From Cohnella sp. SGD-V74 (GTDB lineage Bacteria > Bacillota > Bacilli > Paenibacillales > Paenibacillaceae): 64,000 bases of DNA. The stretch is taken from contig NZ_PVYW01000008.1 of assembly GCF_003001675.1 (NCBI RefSeq), forward strand, positions 186,001-250,000. The letters are read 5' to 3'. The stretch's first letter is position 1, and every line of letters starts with the position of its first letter. Below are positions 63,375 through 64,000 of this stretch, in pieces. The notes under the pieces were generated by a model, which worked only from the letters and a program-made list of their open reading frames with translations, was not told where the DNA came from and searched no databases. Both the position numbers and the translations under genes were made by a program.

Positions 63375-64000
63375 ATGAGCGCACAGGAAACTACCATCAA
63401 ATCCAAAGAAGAATTGATCGCAAAATGGAGCAAGCCGGAAGTGATCACCGGGTCGGAAATGCTGCTTCGCAGTCTGTTACTGGAGGGTGCGGAGTGCGTC
63501 TTCGGCTATCCGGGCGGCGCGGTGCTCTTCATCTACGACGCTATGCACGGCTTCGACGATTTCCACCATCTGTTGACGAGGCACGAGCAGGGCGCTATTC
63601 ACGCGGCGGACGGCTACGCCCGTTCCACCGGCAAAGTCGGCGTCTGCATCGCGACTTCCGGCCCGGGGGCGACAAACCTGGTCACGGGCATCGCGACCGC
63701 GTACATGGATTCGGTGCCGCTGGTCGTCATTACGGGCAACGTAGCGACGCATTTGATCGGAACGGACGCTTTCCAGGAAGCGGATATCGTCGGCATCACG
63801 ATGCCGATCACGAAGCACAGCTATCTCGTGCGCAAGGCGGAGGATCTGCCCCGCATCATTCACGAAGCGTTCCATATTGCCAACAGCGGACGCAAAGGTC
63901 CGGTGCTCATCGATATTCCTAAGGACGTGTCGGCCGAGAAGACGCTGTTCCAGCCGGTATCCGGCGTGCAGCTTCGCGGGTACAACCCGACGGTCCAACC
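63375..64000 (+). CDS. ilvB: Acetolactate synthase large subunit (5' part)
   Basis: Only the first 208 codons are in the window. AAGGAGG at 63361-63367 precedes ATG 63375. [54 protein letters not shown] and [20 protein letters not shown] are the ThDP-enzyme N-terminal motifs of acetolactate synthase; the glutamate in RHEQG activates the cofactor. The enzyme condenses pyruvate in valine, leucine and isoleucine synthesis. It continues past the right edge, probably into ilvN and ilvC. Expression is controlled by the T-box just upstream. Confidence 0.96.
   Translation, partial: MSAQETTIKSKEELIAKWSKPEVITGSEMLLRSLLLEGAECVFGYPGGAVLFIYDAMHGFDDFHHLLTRHEQGAIHAADGYARSTGKVGVCIATSGPGATNLVTGIATAYMDSVPLVVITGNVATHLIGTDAFQEADIVGITMPITKHSYLVRKAEDLPRIIHEAFHIANSGRKGPVLIDIPKDVSAEKTLFQPVSGVQLRGYNPTVQ

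Overview
The window looks like a chromosomal segment of a GC-rich Firmicute of the Paenibacillaceae (Paenibacillus/Cohnella-like). Signs are strong AAGGAGG-type ribosome binding sites, frequent TTG starts, a T-box leader before ilvB, an L20-type leader before infC-rpmI-rplT, lipoproteins with an LAAC/GGC lipobox, S-layer-homology (SLH) anchored glycoside hydrolases, copper-amine-oxidase 'stalk' domains and Btr-like AraC/siderophore-binding fusion regulators. No tRNA or rRNA gene and no complete insertion sequence was seen.

Layout. 1-1900: end of a type I-C CRISPR array with its leader on the right and no cas gene on that side. 2003-4489: an unknown lipoprotein and a GH1 beta-glucosidase. 4567-12089: a SorC-type regulator divergent from an operon of MBL-fold hydrolase, HAD phosphatase, binding protein, double permease, ATPase and a second HAD phosphatase, possibly for uptake of a phosphorylated compound. 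12175-16094: B12-radical SAM protein, aldo/keto reductase, a hairpin-like repeat element and a CE7 esterase. 16080-21467: Btr-like regulator divergent from a Fur-boxed siderophore importer (binding protein and two permeases, no ATPase) followed by a nitroreductase. 21468-31000: degenerate duplicate and palindrome region, moaB, stalk-domain protein, STAND-type ATPase, aldo/keto reductase, free methionine sulfoxide reductase, manA, mnmM and a TIGR01212 radical SAM gene. 31159-34525: a small conserved-looking gene, then a frameshifted second Btr-like regulator and an orphan siderophore-binding lipoprotein, both with Fur boxes. 34568-36577: YtrA-like GntR regulator with an ABC pair. 36622-42499: YitT, PAP2, CuA-like lipoprotein, trmB, a second copy of the hairpin element, a second PAP2 and a glycosyltransferase. 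42556-44049: infC-rpmI-rplT. 44168-45371: frameshifted MFS transporter. 45408-61510: hemicellulose region with an SLH-anchored GH10 xylanase, SLH-anchored GH5 mannanase-like enzyme, F5/8C-GH26 mannanase and AA10 LPMO, interrupted by HD, TauE and VOC genes and a 51-bp tandem repeat. 62094-64000: Gly/Trp-rich protein, GNAT and T-box-controlled ilvB, cut by the window edge.

Working together. Secreted xylanase, mannanases and LPMO would open plant polysaccharide at the cell surface; the CE7 esterase, GH1 enzyme and ManA would finish acetylated or mannose-derived products. Four of these genes carry cre/LacI-like operators, which suggests shared catabolite control. Two iron-siderophore modules share Fur boxes, and one of the two paired regulators is broken in this sequence. 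The clearest unexplained items are the two related long-hairpin elements, the 51-bp palindromic tandem repeat, the STAND ATPase divergent from a stalk-domain protein, and the shared pre-SLH module of the two anchored hydrolases.
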